From assembly GCA_002007465.1 (NCBI GenBank), contig LNAC01000038.1, positions 6,248,280 through 6,312,279 on the forward strand: DNA of 64,000 nt. Direction: 5' to 3'. The position numbers and the translations under genes are program-made. Of the stretch, positions 35,271-48,459 are shown piece after piece; within the stretch, counting starts at the first letter, position 1, and each line of letters starts with the position of its first letter. The notes below the pieces were generated by a model, which saw only the letters and a program-made list of their open reading frames with translations, was not told where the DNA came from and did not search any database. The DNA comes from Ailurus styani (lineage: Eukaryota; Chordata; Mammalia; Carnivora; Ailuridae).

Positions 35271-36704
35271 AAACCTACATTGACCAGATTAATAAGAGTA
35301 TTCCAGCTTCCAGGCATTGCATTAGTTTGCTCTAGTAAAGAGAATGTGTTCAGGACTACATCTCTATGGAAGACATAACTTGATTAACACCTCCAGTGTT
35401 ATTCTCAAGCCCTGTCACTTTAAAATTTTATTTCTTTTAGTCAAAACTAACTAAAAGGGATGTATAGAGAATCGAAACATCTATGTTTTCCATATCTTGT
35501 ATGTGGCAGGGTTGATATTAAATGTATTCAATACAGGGGTTAAGCATAAGCACTAAACATTCAAATTGATGCTGACAAATCAGAATGGATGCAGGCAATT
35601 AGAACATCTTATAATCTACACCAAATGAGCATCAGCTCTGCTGGTGACGTGCATTTAACAGAGGTGGTTGTGTGTTACAGGCATGACATGTGACATTACA
35701 CATTTCTACCATGAGGTTTATTGCAACATGGTTGAAGGATGCCAATTTCAAGTTTCTGCTGGTGCTGAATATATCAGTCCCAGGTATTTTCTGAAGCAGG
35801 ATCTTCCAGCTAGTGTGCTCCAGCACACTGGTTTGCTGTGCCGTGTAGTAAGGTCCTATGATATTGATCCCCTTGACCTATGGAGTAGTCTTTGGAAGCC
35901 CATACTCCCAGCTAAATGAACTGTTATTCTTTCAATCTTAAATGCAATACCAGTTTTGTCATTTTTGGTGGATAGCATAATGTGACGTAATTTGGTAGCT
36001 GCCCTTAGGGAATGAGTAAATATGCATAGATTGATTTAGGACAACTTAGGTTAAGATGAGGTCTTCAGTAATAACTCCATTTATTACGTGATAAGGCTTT
36101 ATTCAGCCTGGTGGATTAAGGTAAAATGCTGGAACTGGGGTTAATTTGGAGTCAGTTACTTGGTTAGTGAGTGACAGTTTCCTTTAGGGAAGGATCAGAT
36201 CAGTGTTTCCTGCCAATATGTATGATTCAAGAAAAAAATTCCTTAGGAGACTCACCTAACCTTCTTTTCAGAGTGCTTGGACTTTTTTGCATAGGTATGA
36301 AATAGGACAGGGTCATGATTTTTAGAGCTTTGTGGTTCGCTTGGTGACCCAGATGTTTTCAATTATAAACTCTGAGTTTTGCCAGTTACTTGGTAGCGTG
36401 TGGTTTAGTTACTTAGCTGCCTATTGAATTCATCTTGGGAGGCATATAATTTCAGTCAAATCTCTGCATTTTAGACCACTCTCTGGGTTCTGAATGGTCC
36501 ATCTGTTCTTCTGCCTTTAGTAATGACCATGATATTTTGATTTTCATGGTTCCAGATAGCAACTGCTCATACTAACTGTTTCTGCCATGGCTCTTGGGAA
36601 TGTGGCCTCAATTTTAATTTTATCCTCCCCACTAAGCATTCTAAGTTTAGCAAGAATAACTACAAATATTTTTTTAAACAACTGAGTACTTCTATAAGCA
36701 CTTT
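35271..36704. other. Unassigned, possibly ERV interior
   Basis: Intermediate GC, with an 83-codon plus frame (35668-35919) and a 64-codon minus frame of no known family. It lies between two LTR-like blocks, so decayed retroviral interior is possible, but I see no pol or gag motif. Confidence 0.3.
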
Positions 36705-37070
36705 CTGGTGGCAAGAGTAAAGTGGCCTCCCAAGATGTCCATAGCCTGATCCCTAGAACCTGTGACTGTAACCTTACATGCAAAAGGGCTTTGTAGATGT
36801 TACTACATTAAGCATTGTGAGATGGGGACATTATCCTGGATTATCCTTATCTGGATGGGACAAATATAACCATATGAGTCCTAAAGGCAGAGATGCTTTT
36901 TCAGCTGCGGTGAGTGACAGAAGAATGATCAGAGAGATGCATTGCTGTTGACTTTGAAAATGGAAGATCATGCCCAGTGAGACTTCTGTCCTTACCGACC
37001 TATAATAGATTTGTGTTGTGTTAAGCCATAAATTTGTTATAATTTGTTACATTAGCAATAGAAAATGTCT
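36705..37070 (+). mobile_element. MLT1-type MaLR LTR
   Basis: 'tggtggcaagagtaaagtgg', 'caagatgtccatagcctgat', 'acattatcctggattatcct' and the end 'tgttacattagcaatagaaa' match MLT1 LTRs in order. Solo copy, slightly short. Confidence 0.85.
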
Positions 37071-37299
37071 TATGTAAAAGAAGTATCTGAGATCTCTCAG
37101 AAGTTCAAAAAGAAAGGTGTATTTGACTAAGATATATCTTAGTTAGAATGTAGTGTTTCCACCTTCTGTAGTTTTTAAATTTCTCTTTCACATCACAAGA
37201 AGTTTTTCTCTTTCCATAACAGCCTGCATGGTCATTTGATGTTTGTGTGAAGCACACATAAGACAAGCTAAGACCAAGGCCTGACTGATGTAACTGGTA

Positions 37300-37760
37300 A
37301 AGATATATTAGAACAACTATTGTTGCATTAGACAGTTTATTGTTTATGTAGACAAAGGAAAGAAAGATAAGCCTAAGGTGCCAGCTCCCCATGTTTCTTG
37401 TCCCATACCAAAAAGAGTAACACAAAGACAAAAGAGGTTGAAAGAGTCCCTTGAGTTTTTGGATACCCCGTCACTGAGGAGCCCATTCTAGACCACATGC
37501 TAAGTGGCTTTATATACTGAAGCTTTCTTCTGAGTGGGGGGTGGGACAGAGAGCCCCATACCACATCAGAATCTGGGATGTGGTGAAAAATTGTTCACGA
37601 TAGCCTCACAGATGATATGTGAGGGAGTGTGAGATGGTTTTGGAGTTGTTTCTCGCCAGCCTTCCGTCTTCTCCTGTTCTGGGAGGATCCTAAGTTATTC
37701 TACCAAGATTCTAGCTGTGGTTGAAGCCTTTCTCCATGTGGTCTGTGTGTAAGGCAGCCA
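37300..37760 (-). mobile_element. LTR-like element, ERVL group (probable)
   Basis: 'gacagtttattgtttatgta', 'tgaggagcccattctagacc', 'taagtggctttatatactga' and 'ttctagctgtggttgaagcc' are words I associate with an old ERVL-type LTR in antisense. I cannot name the subfamily. A 108-codon minus frame (37105-37431) enters it and is not a recognised protein. Confidence 0.45.
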
Positions 37761-40700
37761 GAGCAGGCAGACTATTACTCTACATTCTAAAGTCAAAGGA
37801 AGTAGAAAATCTTGCTTCTTTGATATTGCTGACTTTAAGAATAGATCATGTAAATCTGGAAAGGCTGGCAGTAATAAATAAAATTTCCATATACTAAAAC
37901 CAGCAAAAGGAAAGTAGCACGGCCTACAAATGGAGAAATAGCGCTCCATCAAATTTATCAAATAAATTATTCTAAAGACAGTACAACCACTAGACCTGCT
38001 AGTAGGAATAGCTGTAATCCTTTATGAATAGCTAATTTTAGTTATGTGCCTTCCTCTTACATTTGAGAATTATTATATTAATGTATAAATTTAACATTAT
38101 ATGATGTGATTGTACCCTCATCGATTACTAAACAGTTATGTATGCTCATTGCTAATAACTTTGAAGTTGTATAATATCTATAATACTTTTAATTAGTGAC
38201 ATGGTGCTATTAATTCAAAGTCATCTTTGTATTATATTTTGAAGCTATAGTCTGTGATTTTAGACATGTGGTGGAGTACTCACTTGTACCTTGGATTAAA
38301 TCTTTACCCTTGAATTGAGTCAAAATGTGTCTAACCACAACCTTATTGGAAGGATGATGTTATTGAGAGCGGTTCACAACTGTTGTTGGTGCGGTGCTCT
38401 TTGAAATCCACTTAAAGTAAGAGGGTGATTGTGTAAACAATGTGGACAACTCCATTACCCATGTAGCTTCATGTGCAGATGACCTGTAAAATGCTTATTC
38501 ATCCAGTACATAAGACCTCCAACCTTGGTCAAATATATCCTTGGAAATGATGATTCAGATTATTTAGATAATCATTTATGAAACTTACCCAAATTGACTT
38601 ACCTAAGAAAATCCCTTGCAAGGCTGTATGTTGGGAAATACAGAAGTATCCATTAGTTTTTATTCCCGCAATGACAGGAGAGCTTTAAAGTTCACAGACT
38701 CTAGATATGGATAATTGAATTTTTAAATGAAGTTTTCATTTTTAATTCTCCTTCGACTTATTATACTTGCATTCAGTCCATATTTTTGCCCCTTTCTTAA
38801 TAATGATTTATTTGCCCTTTGTCTTGTTTGGTAATGAATATTTTGAAATTTTAGCTATCTCATTGGCCTCCTGTGCCTGCACAGGCATTAAAACTTTAGC
38901 ATTTAGCCTTATTGTCCATATACAGATCTGAATTTTATGTTTTATGTCTATCAACCCCAAATACCTCTCCTTAATTTATCAATTTATATTTTATTCCTGT
39001 ATTTTTCCTTTAGTTTGCTCAGAATTGCATCTTTTTCAGGTCATGATGTCATCAGAATCTCTGTGTGTTTGTAGCAAGAGTATTGTCCATCCTCAACTCT
39101 CCATTCTTTCATGTTGTAAGAAGTCATCCACTAAATTCTGCTTTATACGCATTGGAAAGAATTTCGTTCACTGAAACTGGTAGAGCATAGGCCTCTGAAA
39201 TTACATGATAGCATAGTAATAGAGAAGTCAGTATATCAGATTGCATATTCAAAATATTAATATACATTTCAGTTCTGTTGTGAGATTTTGACAATATCTG
39301 TTGTTCATGATTGAACACATGAAACCAGTTATTTTATATCTAAATGTTTTTTCCCATGCGTCCGGAGAAAACAGGGGCAACTATCCCAAATATTTTTTTA
39401 CTTAAGCCAGTAAAACGTATAATCTTTGGGTAAAAGTCTTTTTTTTATGATGTTAAATTAAGAACATTATCAGAGTCAGGAGAACTATCCCTCTGTATGT
39501 TGTGGTGGCTGATGTATTACATCTAACATTTAACTCTCGTTCTTGTCATGCATGTTTGTGGGTAGGTCTGACACTGATGTGTGCCATGGTTAACAGGAAA
39601 AGCGATTGTAAGGGGCCAACAGTCTGATCTGGAGGGTAATTATGAATTGGATTCATAGATAATTCCCTCATTTTGTTTGCTTCAATTTTATAGTTTTTTG
39701 TTCTTGTTTTTCCCAGAAGCTCATGATCAGACAATGGTTAAAACTTCTTCTATTTCCGTAAGGAAGGTATGTGGAAATTTTAGCTGTGTTTGCAAAATCA
39801 GCAGGAGGTACAAGATGATCAAGGGAGATGATCATTTGTAATGATTTACATGATGGGTTATGGAGAAATGGGATTTAGGACTTTTCTCAAAGAACAGAGT
39901 TTGTTTGTTTGAATCCATTACTGTCCTATTGATTGAGACATTTCTCAAGTTCTCTTTGGCCTGAAAATAATGATCTTTTCCCATCTACAAAGGTAGGGCA
40001 GATATGCTCTTCTAGATATCTGGATATAATGCTAGCTGTTAAATACTAGTTGATCTACTTGTATGCCATCCATTTGCAGCAATTCAGACCACTACTGTTA
40101 TATATATCCTTTGTACTTGTACAAGAGATTGCCAGTCCTTTAAACTTACGGAATATTAGTGAGCAAATTGTAACTGGGAAGCACCTGAGAATAGTGTGAA
40201 GTTGGAGCTGTCAGAAAAATAATACATTGTATGAAGATGAGACTCTAAGACCTTTTACAAAATGATTTGTTATTTATACTTTAACCGCTAAACATTATTT
40301 TTAATGATGACAGCAGGTGTGTTTCTGTGTTGAGATTACTAGGGCTAATGACATTTAAAAAATGGTATGTTTCCTTCTCAATTTGTAGAGCAGAAACCAG
40401 TACATAAGAGAGGAAAATAAAATTCTAAGTATAATGACTTTAGTATTTTTGGAGGTATTCATAAAACATTCCTAGTTTCTATCAGTTAGTGTTGATTTGA
40501 TTATAGATTTATTTATTTATTTACAACATAATTTTCATTCCAGTGTTACTATTTCATTTTTCATCATCAATAAGTGAAGAGTAGAGCTAAAAATTAAAAA
40601 AAATCAAAATAGAAATAGAGAAAAAAAAATGTTAAGTATCAAACACACAAGAGTTATGTTGGACAAGATTTATGTGAAAAAAATTCAATAATTCCACTTC

Positions 40701-40919
40701 CTTACTTAAGATAACTTTGCATACATGTGAAATAAAGTACTGCGTTCTTAAGAAGATTTATACAATATTACTTTTAAAAGTAATTTAAATTATTTAAAAT
40801 TAGGAAAACATGTTAAATATTGAAAAGGAAATTTCTTTCATTGTCAAAGTTCAAAATAGTATAAATTAAAAAAAACAGTATAAATTCTATAGAGGAAAAG
40901 TTGGAAACATCTGAAAAAG
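37761..40919. other. Unique AT-rich sequence, no gene found
   Basis: More than 3 kb without a recognised repeat, splice pattern or long frame. Confidence 0.45.
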
Positions 40920-41060
40920 TTTGTATGCATTTGTCCTGTAAACCAATCTGTAGAGAAGTACAGATAGGAAACAACATACGTACAAAGTTATTTATTATAG
41001 CATTATTCATGACACTTGGAAACAGCCTAATCGTAGCTTGATTGGATAGGTGCAATCTGA
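40920..41060 (+). mobile_element. Old L1M 3' fragment (probable)
   Basis: 'tacgtacaaagttatttatt', 'atagcattattcatgacact' and 'ggaaacagcctaatcgtag' follow the L1 ORF2 C-terminal region (canonical 'ggaaacaacctaaatgtcc'). Confidence 0.55.
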
Positions 41061-42420
41061 GGGGTTAGTGAAGGTACCAAAACCTCTCTAAATATTTCAT
41101 TTTTATATAATTTAACATAGACATAGATATTAAAATTTTAAATTGAATTGAATACAATTAAATGAAAAGGAAACCAAATAAACTGAAATGTGTATCAAAA
41201 CAAAAAATATAACCAAATTAAAGAAAGGAAGGGTTGTTCTAAGCAATTTAGAACATGGTGTTCTGACGTTATATCCTTAATATAACCTAAGTTCAAAAAT
41301 TTTTGTTACTTTTCAGCTTTACTTATATTGGTAATATTCATACTATATTTATGAACTTAATATAAAAATATATAAATGCATATGAATTTTGATATATAAA
41401 TTTATATTCTATAAAGTATTATTTTCATTTTCCTTATAGTGAATTTACAAATATAAAATGAAACTAATTAGAACAAAGCCCTGTGATTTGAATTGTCCAT
41501 TAGTTACAACTCATATTCCCAGCCATCTCATACTGAAAAGGCCTAAAAGCAATGACACTCCAATAGTAATTATAGAATAGCACCCAGATCTCTATGTTTT
41601 AATACCATTGTCTTTAAATACCATTGTGTTTAAACACCATTTGTGTTTATTTACTTTTACCTATTACAAAGAGTTATTTTTCCTTGGAGAAAATAACTGG
41701 CGCTAAGTCTGAGCAGGAAAAGTACAAGGCAAGTCTGGATCTGTAATGGAAACAAACAAAGCAAAACAAAAAAGAAAAAGTCATAAAATAATATCAAAAA
41801 GACACAGGAACAGGTTTAAAGAGGCTCCCACAGTACACATTTGGGATATTTTAAGCACTGAAATTATTAATGTCATTACTTTAACACATTGAAATGAAAA
41901 AAAAATCTATGAGCCTACAGTGATATGACTTACAAAATAATAGGTGCTATAAATGTAAGTGGAAGAAAAGACTTGGAAATCAACATTTTACAAGTTTCAG
42001 TAAAATCATAAATTCAGGCGAGGTTGTTTGGTAAAAATTATCAGTAGAAAGTGTAAGGCATAAGTGATTTTATATTATCGTTATGTTTTAATGACTAATT
42101 AAAGATGGAAAATGTACATTCACAGTGAATGTATCTAGCTGTCACTAACTTAAATGTGATGAAACATCATCTCTAAGATGAAGACAAATTGACATTCAGT
42201 GTCTTCTGATATAACACGGTACGAAGTAGAAATCTTCTTTTTTTATGAAGAGTTCTTACCAGCAGTTTATCCTGAATATAGCCAAGTCTCTAAATCTAGC
42301 TTAGATGTTTCAGGGAATCGAAGAACACAGTAGATGATACAATGAGAGCAGTTTAACAAATCTGGAGCCTATTACCTTCTACCTGAGAACCGACTTGATT
42401 TTTTTCATAAAATCAATGTT
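41061..42420. other. Unique AT-rich sequence
   Basis: A degenerate 17-base repeat of 'ataccattgtctttaa' type occurs three times at 41599-41650. Nothing else recognised. Confidence 0.45.
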
Positions 42421-42540
42421 TTGCGGGGGTGGGGGTGGGGGTGGGGTGGGAGGNNNNNNNNNNNNNNNNNNNNNNNNNNNNNNNNNNNNNNNNNNNNNNN
42501 NNNNNNNNNNNNNNGGGAGGTGAGAGGGTAGGGAGGGGGA
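42421..42540 (+). repeat. G-rich tract around a 61-base assembly gap
   Basis: Left of the gap, G5T/G4T units (42424-42453); N at 42454-42514; G-rich again to 42539 ('gggaggtgagagggtaggga'). At least four G-runs on the left alone can form a G-quadruplex. Sequencing failure in this G-rich DNA probably caused the gap. Confidence 0.95.
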
Positions 42541-42715
42541 CAATGTTAAAAATGACCTAAAAAACATAACGAAAGATGCAGGGAGAACGCCTAATTAGAT
42601 CTCTGATTGAAAAAAACACAGAAATTATAAAGTATTTTTGGAGACACTTGAATGTGAACTATATATTAAATTCTATTTTGGGATTGTTGTTAATTATCTA
42701 AGAAAAGATGATGTT

Positions 42716-42909
42716 GGGGGTGCCTGGGTGGCTCAGTCAGTTAAGCAGCTACCTTTGGCTCAGGTCATGATCTCAGGGTCCTCGGATCCATTGATTGAGC
42801 CCTGCCTCAGACACCCTGCTTAGTGGGGAGTCCACTTCTCCCTCTTTCTCTTCCCCTCCCCGCCTAACTGTACTCTATCTCAAATAAATAATTAAAATCT
42901 TTAAATTAA
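42716..42909 (+). mobile_element. CAN SINE, first of a tandem pair
   Basis: Head 'gggggtgcctgggtggctca', 'ggctcaggtcatgatctcag', body and an A-rich tail. Its tail served as the target for the next SINE. Confidence 0.95.
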
Positions 42910-42921
42910 AAAATTAAAAAG

Positions 42922-43108
42922 AGGGACACCTGGGTGTCTCAGTGGGCTAAGCCTCTGCCTTCGGCTCAGGTCATGATCTCAGGGTCCTGGGATCAAACCC
43001 CGCATCAGGCTCTCCACTCAGCGGAGGGCTTGCTTCCCTGCTCTGCCTTCCTATCTGCCTACTTGTGATCTCACGTCTGTCAAATAAGTAAATAAAAAAT
43101 CTTAAAAA
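42922..43108 (+). mobile_element. CAN SINE, second of a tandem pair
   Basis: Head 'gggacacctgggtgtctcag', 'cagtgggctaagcctctgcc', tail 'aaataaaaaatcttaaa'. The duplicated 'aaattaaaaag' on both sides (ending 42921 and 43119) shows it jumped into the A-rich tail of the preceding SINE. Confidence 0.95.
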
Positions 43109-43119
43109 AAATTAAAAAG

Positions 43120-43811
43120 GTAACGTTAGTGTTGCTCTGTAAGAGATTACCTTATACATCTATACAGAGAGAACATGCAAGAACAGCACAGTTATGCTAT
43201 GATTCAATATTATTATCAAAATTCTGTATGTTTTAGTGTTTTAAAATCAAAATGTTAAAAAAATTCTCACTTTATCAAAAATTTAATTTGGAATATATGC
43301 TCTTAATTTTTCTATGGAAATGAAATTTAAAATGTATCAGTTAAGCCAACAGGACCAAATTCCAGTTGGCAAGGTTATGATAGACTTGCCACATCTAGCT
43401 TCAGTAAAAACAACAGGTTATCCTAATCCCCAAATGTTTTGCTATTGTAGACTATAATATGAAAAAAATGTGTATTTTATTTTCTTTATTCTTTATAACT
43501 TGCTATCAAAAGCTAATTTAAGCTATACTTACTATCCATATTAGAGATACAATAAGACCTTGAAATTAAGTCTCAAGAGATTTGTGGGAAAGGGTAAATA
43601 ATGTAAAGAAAGTAAGGTTTTTCTCATATTTATATGATTCAAAAGTGAAATATATACCAATAATAAGATTATAAGATTAATAAATAATGCCTTGGACATA
43701 GTACTTGAACTGAGTATTTTCAACAGCTTAATCCTTTTAGTTTTCTCAAAATCAAATGTAAAATTAATCTTGAAGGCTTCTTAATTATGTCGTAAAATTA
43801 CATAATCACTT
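43120..43811. other. Unique AT-rich sequence
   Basis: No gene or repeat recognised. Confidence 0.45.
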
Positions 43812-43828
43812 AAAAGCATTGCACATAT

Positions 43829-44029
43829 GGGGCACCTGGGTGGCTCAGTGGGTTAAAGCCTCTGTTTTCGGCTCAGGTCATGATCTCAGTGTCCTGGGAT
43901 CAAGGCCCGCATCGGGCTCTCTGCTCAGCAGGGAGCCTGCTTCCTCCTCTCCCTCTCTCTCTGCCTGCCTCTCTGCCTACTTGTAATCTCTCTCTCTCTG
44001 TGTCAAATAAATAAATAAAATCTTAAAAA
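43829..44029 (+). mobile_element. CAN SINE, young copy
   Basis: Perfect 17-bp target duplication 'aaaagcattgcacatat' (43812-43828 and 44030-44046). Complete head with 'gtgggttaaagcctctg' and tail '(AAAT)n aaaatcttaaaa'. Close to the young musteloid-like type, so it may be polymorphic between relatives. Confidence 0.97.
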
Positions 44030-44046
44030 AAAAGCATTGCACATAT

Positions 44047-46379
44047 ACTAAAGTATATCAATGCTGCCTCAAAATGTACATGATACGAAAAGGTATATTT
44101 CACTTCCATTTCCAAGGAGAACCTATGTTCTCATGACATTACTGTATCTGGTATTAGATTGGAAGGACAAATTAACTTGAGATAGTGAGTGCATTTTTAT
44201 TATACAAGTATGATATTTCACCAACAAATTACATCTGGGAATGATGTGTCAGGGTAATATTGAACTATTCCTTCTATATGATTTAATCTTTAAAGGTCAT
44301 AGGGTAAGGGCAGGTATCATATGTCTAAAACCCAAGTAGGTTTTTCTGCTTTTGTGGCTTAGAATTATTTTCCTCAGTCCAAGTCCAAATCAGTTCTGAC
44401 AGGGAATGTCATCCACTCTGTTTTATGGGCACTATAGTAAATCAATATCAAAGGAATTGTTTTATTTTTTTACAATACCTAACATTGATTAAATATAGTG
44501 TATAGGTTTCATAGTTTTTCTTTCTCCTGATACTTCTTCCCTTTTGAATGCAAATACTTCTCTTTTCTGACAGTATTTGGCTTTGGCAACTGATCGAATT
44601 TAACTTACTAGTATAAAGGTATAAAATATTATCTGGCACGCATGAAAAAATCCATTTACAAAAACTAAAATGGTTTTAACAAGTATAATATATTGTTATC
44701 CTTTGCCATTTCAGATTAGAATCCATTTCTAGAGTATAAATCATTCAACTTTTACTTGCCTCTCTAAGTATAATCATTTAAGGGTGTTTAAAAGCTCCTG
44801 TTGTTTTCCACGTTTGCTCCTATTTATCCTTTCCTCCCACGATGGAAAAGCTATTGCAATTGGGTCAGAGTCCAAGAATTCTAAAAAGAATGTTTTACCT
44901 AGTAGGTGGTACATAGTAGATGACATACAAGTGTGTGATAAAAATAAACAATTTTTAATACATTGAAAAAAATGGAAAAGTCTATTTCTGACAATGATGG
45001 AATCTTACACCAAACCAATGTGCCCCATTTCTCAGTACAATAATTGAAATATATATATTCATAAAAATACACATAATTATAAAAGATATTGGAGAGCTGC
45101 CAAGACAGCCTGATACTGAGAAATTTAGACCCCAGAGAGGAAAATAGAAGCACAGAGAGGCCGATATAATTATATAATCATTTTTCTTTTGAACTATTTG
45201 CCATATATTAAGCTATCTAGGAAAAGAAGCTAAGAAGTCATGCCAGAAGAAGTTGAAATTTAAGGGCAGACATTTTGTTGTTTTCTGGGGGGTTTTGGTG
45301 TGTTTGTTCTCACTAATTTAACAATGTTGATGAACCAAAATCTGTTCAGAACTTCGCACAAAAAGCTGAATTGTGTGCTGAACAAAGTTGTCCATTGCTT
45401 GGATCTGTCTTCATGGAAGAATATTTTGCACACAGTTGGGAGTGTTGTTGGGGAACATTCTTTAGCTGTCAGTCCATTCAGGATTGCCTCAGCTGCAGAA
45501 AACTACTAGGCTCACTTACAAATACTGATCAAGGTTCTGCTATTTCATTCTAATGTGAAGAAACTCTGATGAGATGTTCCTGCTCCCAGGCTTCTTTTGG
45601 AGTTCACTGGGACAGATGGGCCTCCCTCAAAGTTCAAGTTCTCCTTTCACTTAATCCTCCCTCCCCCACTGCCCTCCACATTTGTGGATACTAATGGTAA
45701 TTCTTAATAAACATCCTATGTACTAGACTCTGTCCCGGAGTCTGGTTTTGGAGCTGGATCACCCACTGCTTGTCTTAAAATTAAGACTAGTAGTAGATGT
45801 AACACAGATAACTCTAGGCACAAAGTGGCAGGCTAGCATTGATACCTTTCACCAGGGGTGAATTTGGATAATTCACCAGTGGAATGAAAGATACTAGCTG
45901 GTGCAGTGTATCATCAGAAATTTGAAATGTTGATGAGGGAAAATAAGTATAAGGGAAAATGGATGAAATGGCCATTCTAAACTCTATTAAATCTCTAGGA
46001 AAAAACAGCAGTAGTAGATATGAAAATGAAAGCCAAGTGGGATATCCAGAGAGCATCTTTGATGATGTAGGAAGAAACTCCTACTTTTTTGTGGTAGCAA
46101 TGGATAAAGAAAGCTAACAAATGGGTATAATATTTAATCATTTGTATATCAAATCTCCAGCCTCTAAAGGAGGCTCAAACACTGATGAATATCTCTGAGT
46201 CACTAGACATTATTGGAAACTTTCTCTGTTAGCATGTATATGAGACATGGATACTATAATCACCACTGCCTTTAAACTTTGGACTGGACATTAGTAAGGC
46301 AAAGGGAAAATAAAGATTTGAGAAGAAAAAGTAAAATTTTCAAAATAATTAGACAAAATAATTGAGTACATATATATTT
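44047..46379. other. Unique sequence, one LTR-like patch
   Basis: Mostly AT-rich with no gene. Bases 45300-45790 are GC-richer and end with an AATAAA at 45706 followed by 'ctctgtcccggagtctgg', which could be the 3' half of an old LTR. I could not confirm it. Confidence 0.35.
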
Positions 46380-47440
46380 AAATACAAGATATTTATTATG
46401 TGAATTTAGAATGCTATACACAAGGCTAATATACAAAATTTGGTTATAGTTATTTATAGCAGTGGCTAACAGAAATTTAAATCTTCAAAGAATACAATAA
46501 CCATGACATCAAGAACACATACACACAAATAAGCAAAAAACATAGTAATAACTCTTGTGTAAGAACTTAAGAAACTGTACCTCTGTATTCAAAACTAGCA
46601 AACATTATTAAAGGATATTGTACAAATGAACAAATGTAAAAAAATTAAAATATTACCATTTACAGTGGTATCAAAAACATCAAAGCCATAATAATAAATT
46701 TAATAAAAATAGTTGCAACATCACTTACATGAAAATTATACAAAATTAATGACAGGTGATGTCCACTGCAATATATAATATGTCCACAGCAAATATAAGA
46801 AATGTATCGTATTTATCTATCGGGAAACTCAATGATATAAAGATAGTTATTTTTAATGAAACAGTAAACTAAATTTCAATCATAATTATTGTCAAAATTG
46901 ACAAGCTGAGGGGTGCCTGGGTGACTCATTCAGTTAAGTGCCTTTGCTCAGACCATGATCTCAGGGTCCTAGGATATAGCCCCACATTGGGCTCCCTGCT
47001 CAGTGGGGAGTCTGTTTCTCCTTCTCCCTCTGCCCCTTCATTCCCACTCTTTCTTTCTCTCTCTCTCTTTCAAATAAATAAATCTTAAAAAAAATTGACA
47101 GACTGATCCTAAATTCATATTGAAATACCCAGGACCAAAAACAGCTGAGGAAATCTTGGGGGACTGGAAAAAAAAAACAAACTGTGTTTGCAGATTTACT
47201 TCACTACTTACCCATATCTTGCAAGATCTGTCAAAAATTTAGAATAATTGGAAGAATGTGTCATTGGTGCAAATATAGATCAATAGACCAATGAAATGGA
47301 ATAGAGTTCCAGAAACAAAATCTCAGTCACCTTAATATAGTAGAAAAGATTGGTTCTAGAGAAAAGACAAATGATAATAAAATGAGATTGCAAAAAGAAT
47401 TGAGCATATAAAATCTAGAGCACAGGTGAAATTAAATTTA
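46380..47440 (+). mobile_element. Old L1 ORF2 fragment, split by a SINE
   Basis: 'cacaaggctaatatacaaaa', 'accatttacagtggtatcaa', 'aaaattgacaagctga' and 'gatcaatagaccaatgaaat' are consecutive landmarks of L1 ORF2 downstream of the RT palm. Frames are broken. A CAN SINE at 46910-47090 interrupts it exactly at the 'attgacaagctga' word. Confidence 0.75.
46910..47090 (+). mobile_element. CAN SINE inside L1
   Basis: Head 'ggggtgcctgggtgactcat', CT-rich body, '(AAAT)2 cttaaa' tail. The L1 word 'aaaattgacaagctga' (46894-46909) is repeated as 'aaaattgacagactga' (47091-47106), a target duplication of about 16 bp with two changes. Confidence 0.93.
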
Positions 47441-48451
47441 CTCAGAACGAAAGACTTGTTTGGATGCTTCAGGAATGAACAAAAATTGAATGGGTTTCTT
47501 ATATGATGGTTTATAATTTCTCTATTTAACTAAATATGAAGAGGGTGGAATCAGACAGACTGGACTAGTTCTTGCTTCAATAAGGAATACAAAGCACAGA
47601 TATCCTTGTCTATATACGGGAGGTTGCATTTGTCATTAGTGCTATCTATCCATGGTTGTTTGAGAGCCAGGTAGGAGGTCTGTTGACTCTACACTCTTAG
47701 GAACCAAGCCTGACAGAACTGCCTTCATTTAAGACGCTGTTCAATCCTGTACCAGGAGAGAGAATCTGGAGGGTCTCAAACCACCAATAAAATATGCTTC
47801 CCTTGTTTTATTCACACTTTACTGTCCAGAGTAAACCCTAGAGTAAGTCGTATCCTGTGCCTGGAACAGTGGACAACCACAAATATTTGACTAACACTAA
47901 TGATAGACAAAAGGAAGCATTTTAGGGATTTATAATTGCTGCAGAGAATGGAAAAGCTAGTCAGGAAACAACTGTGTTAGGGCCAGCAATGCCAACCTAT
48001 CTAACATGGATCTATAGGGACAGTTGTCTTCATAAATAGGTTATATTGTCCATCACTTCATAACAGCATGGTGAAAGAATGGAGAAAGAATTATTTAGAA
48101 GTGTGCAGAGGAAGGATTGGAAATTAAAGCAAAATGACATTTTCCCCTAGGTTCTTGCAAAAGGAAGATTATGGTGAAAGGAAGTTTATTATATTTTTAT
48201 GGAAGTGTTGGGAGTATTAAATTATGTTTGGTAGGGTATGGAAGAGACTGAATGTGGAGGTGGTTGAACCGAGGTCTCTAGGGATAAGGAGATCATTTGA
48301 GTATTTCTAAAACCACCCAAATAGGTCATGAAAAATGATTCTATGAAAAATTATTCTTCACATCCTGAGAAATATGTTACTAAGGATGAAAGCTCATAAA
48401 GTTAGCTGAGAATTCTAATGGGTTCTGATGTTAAGTTCTTCAAACCTAATC
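47441..48451. other. Unassigned sequence
   Basis: Bases 47690-47880 are GC-richer ('gtctcaaaccaccaataaaa') and may be part of an old LTR or ERV, not confirmed. No gene. Confidence 0.35.
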
Positions 48452-48459
48452 CTAAACAG

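Noticed and set aside
35668..35919. 83-codon frame as a conserved exon
   Set aside because: No splice context, no recognised family, and it lies between LTR-like blocks, so repeat origin is more likely.
37105..37431. 108-codon minus-strand frame
   Set aside because: Runs into an LTR-like repeat and shows no recognised domain.
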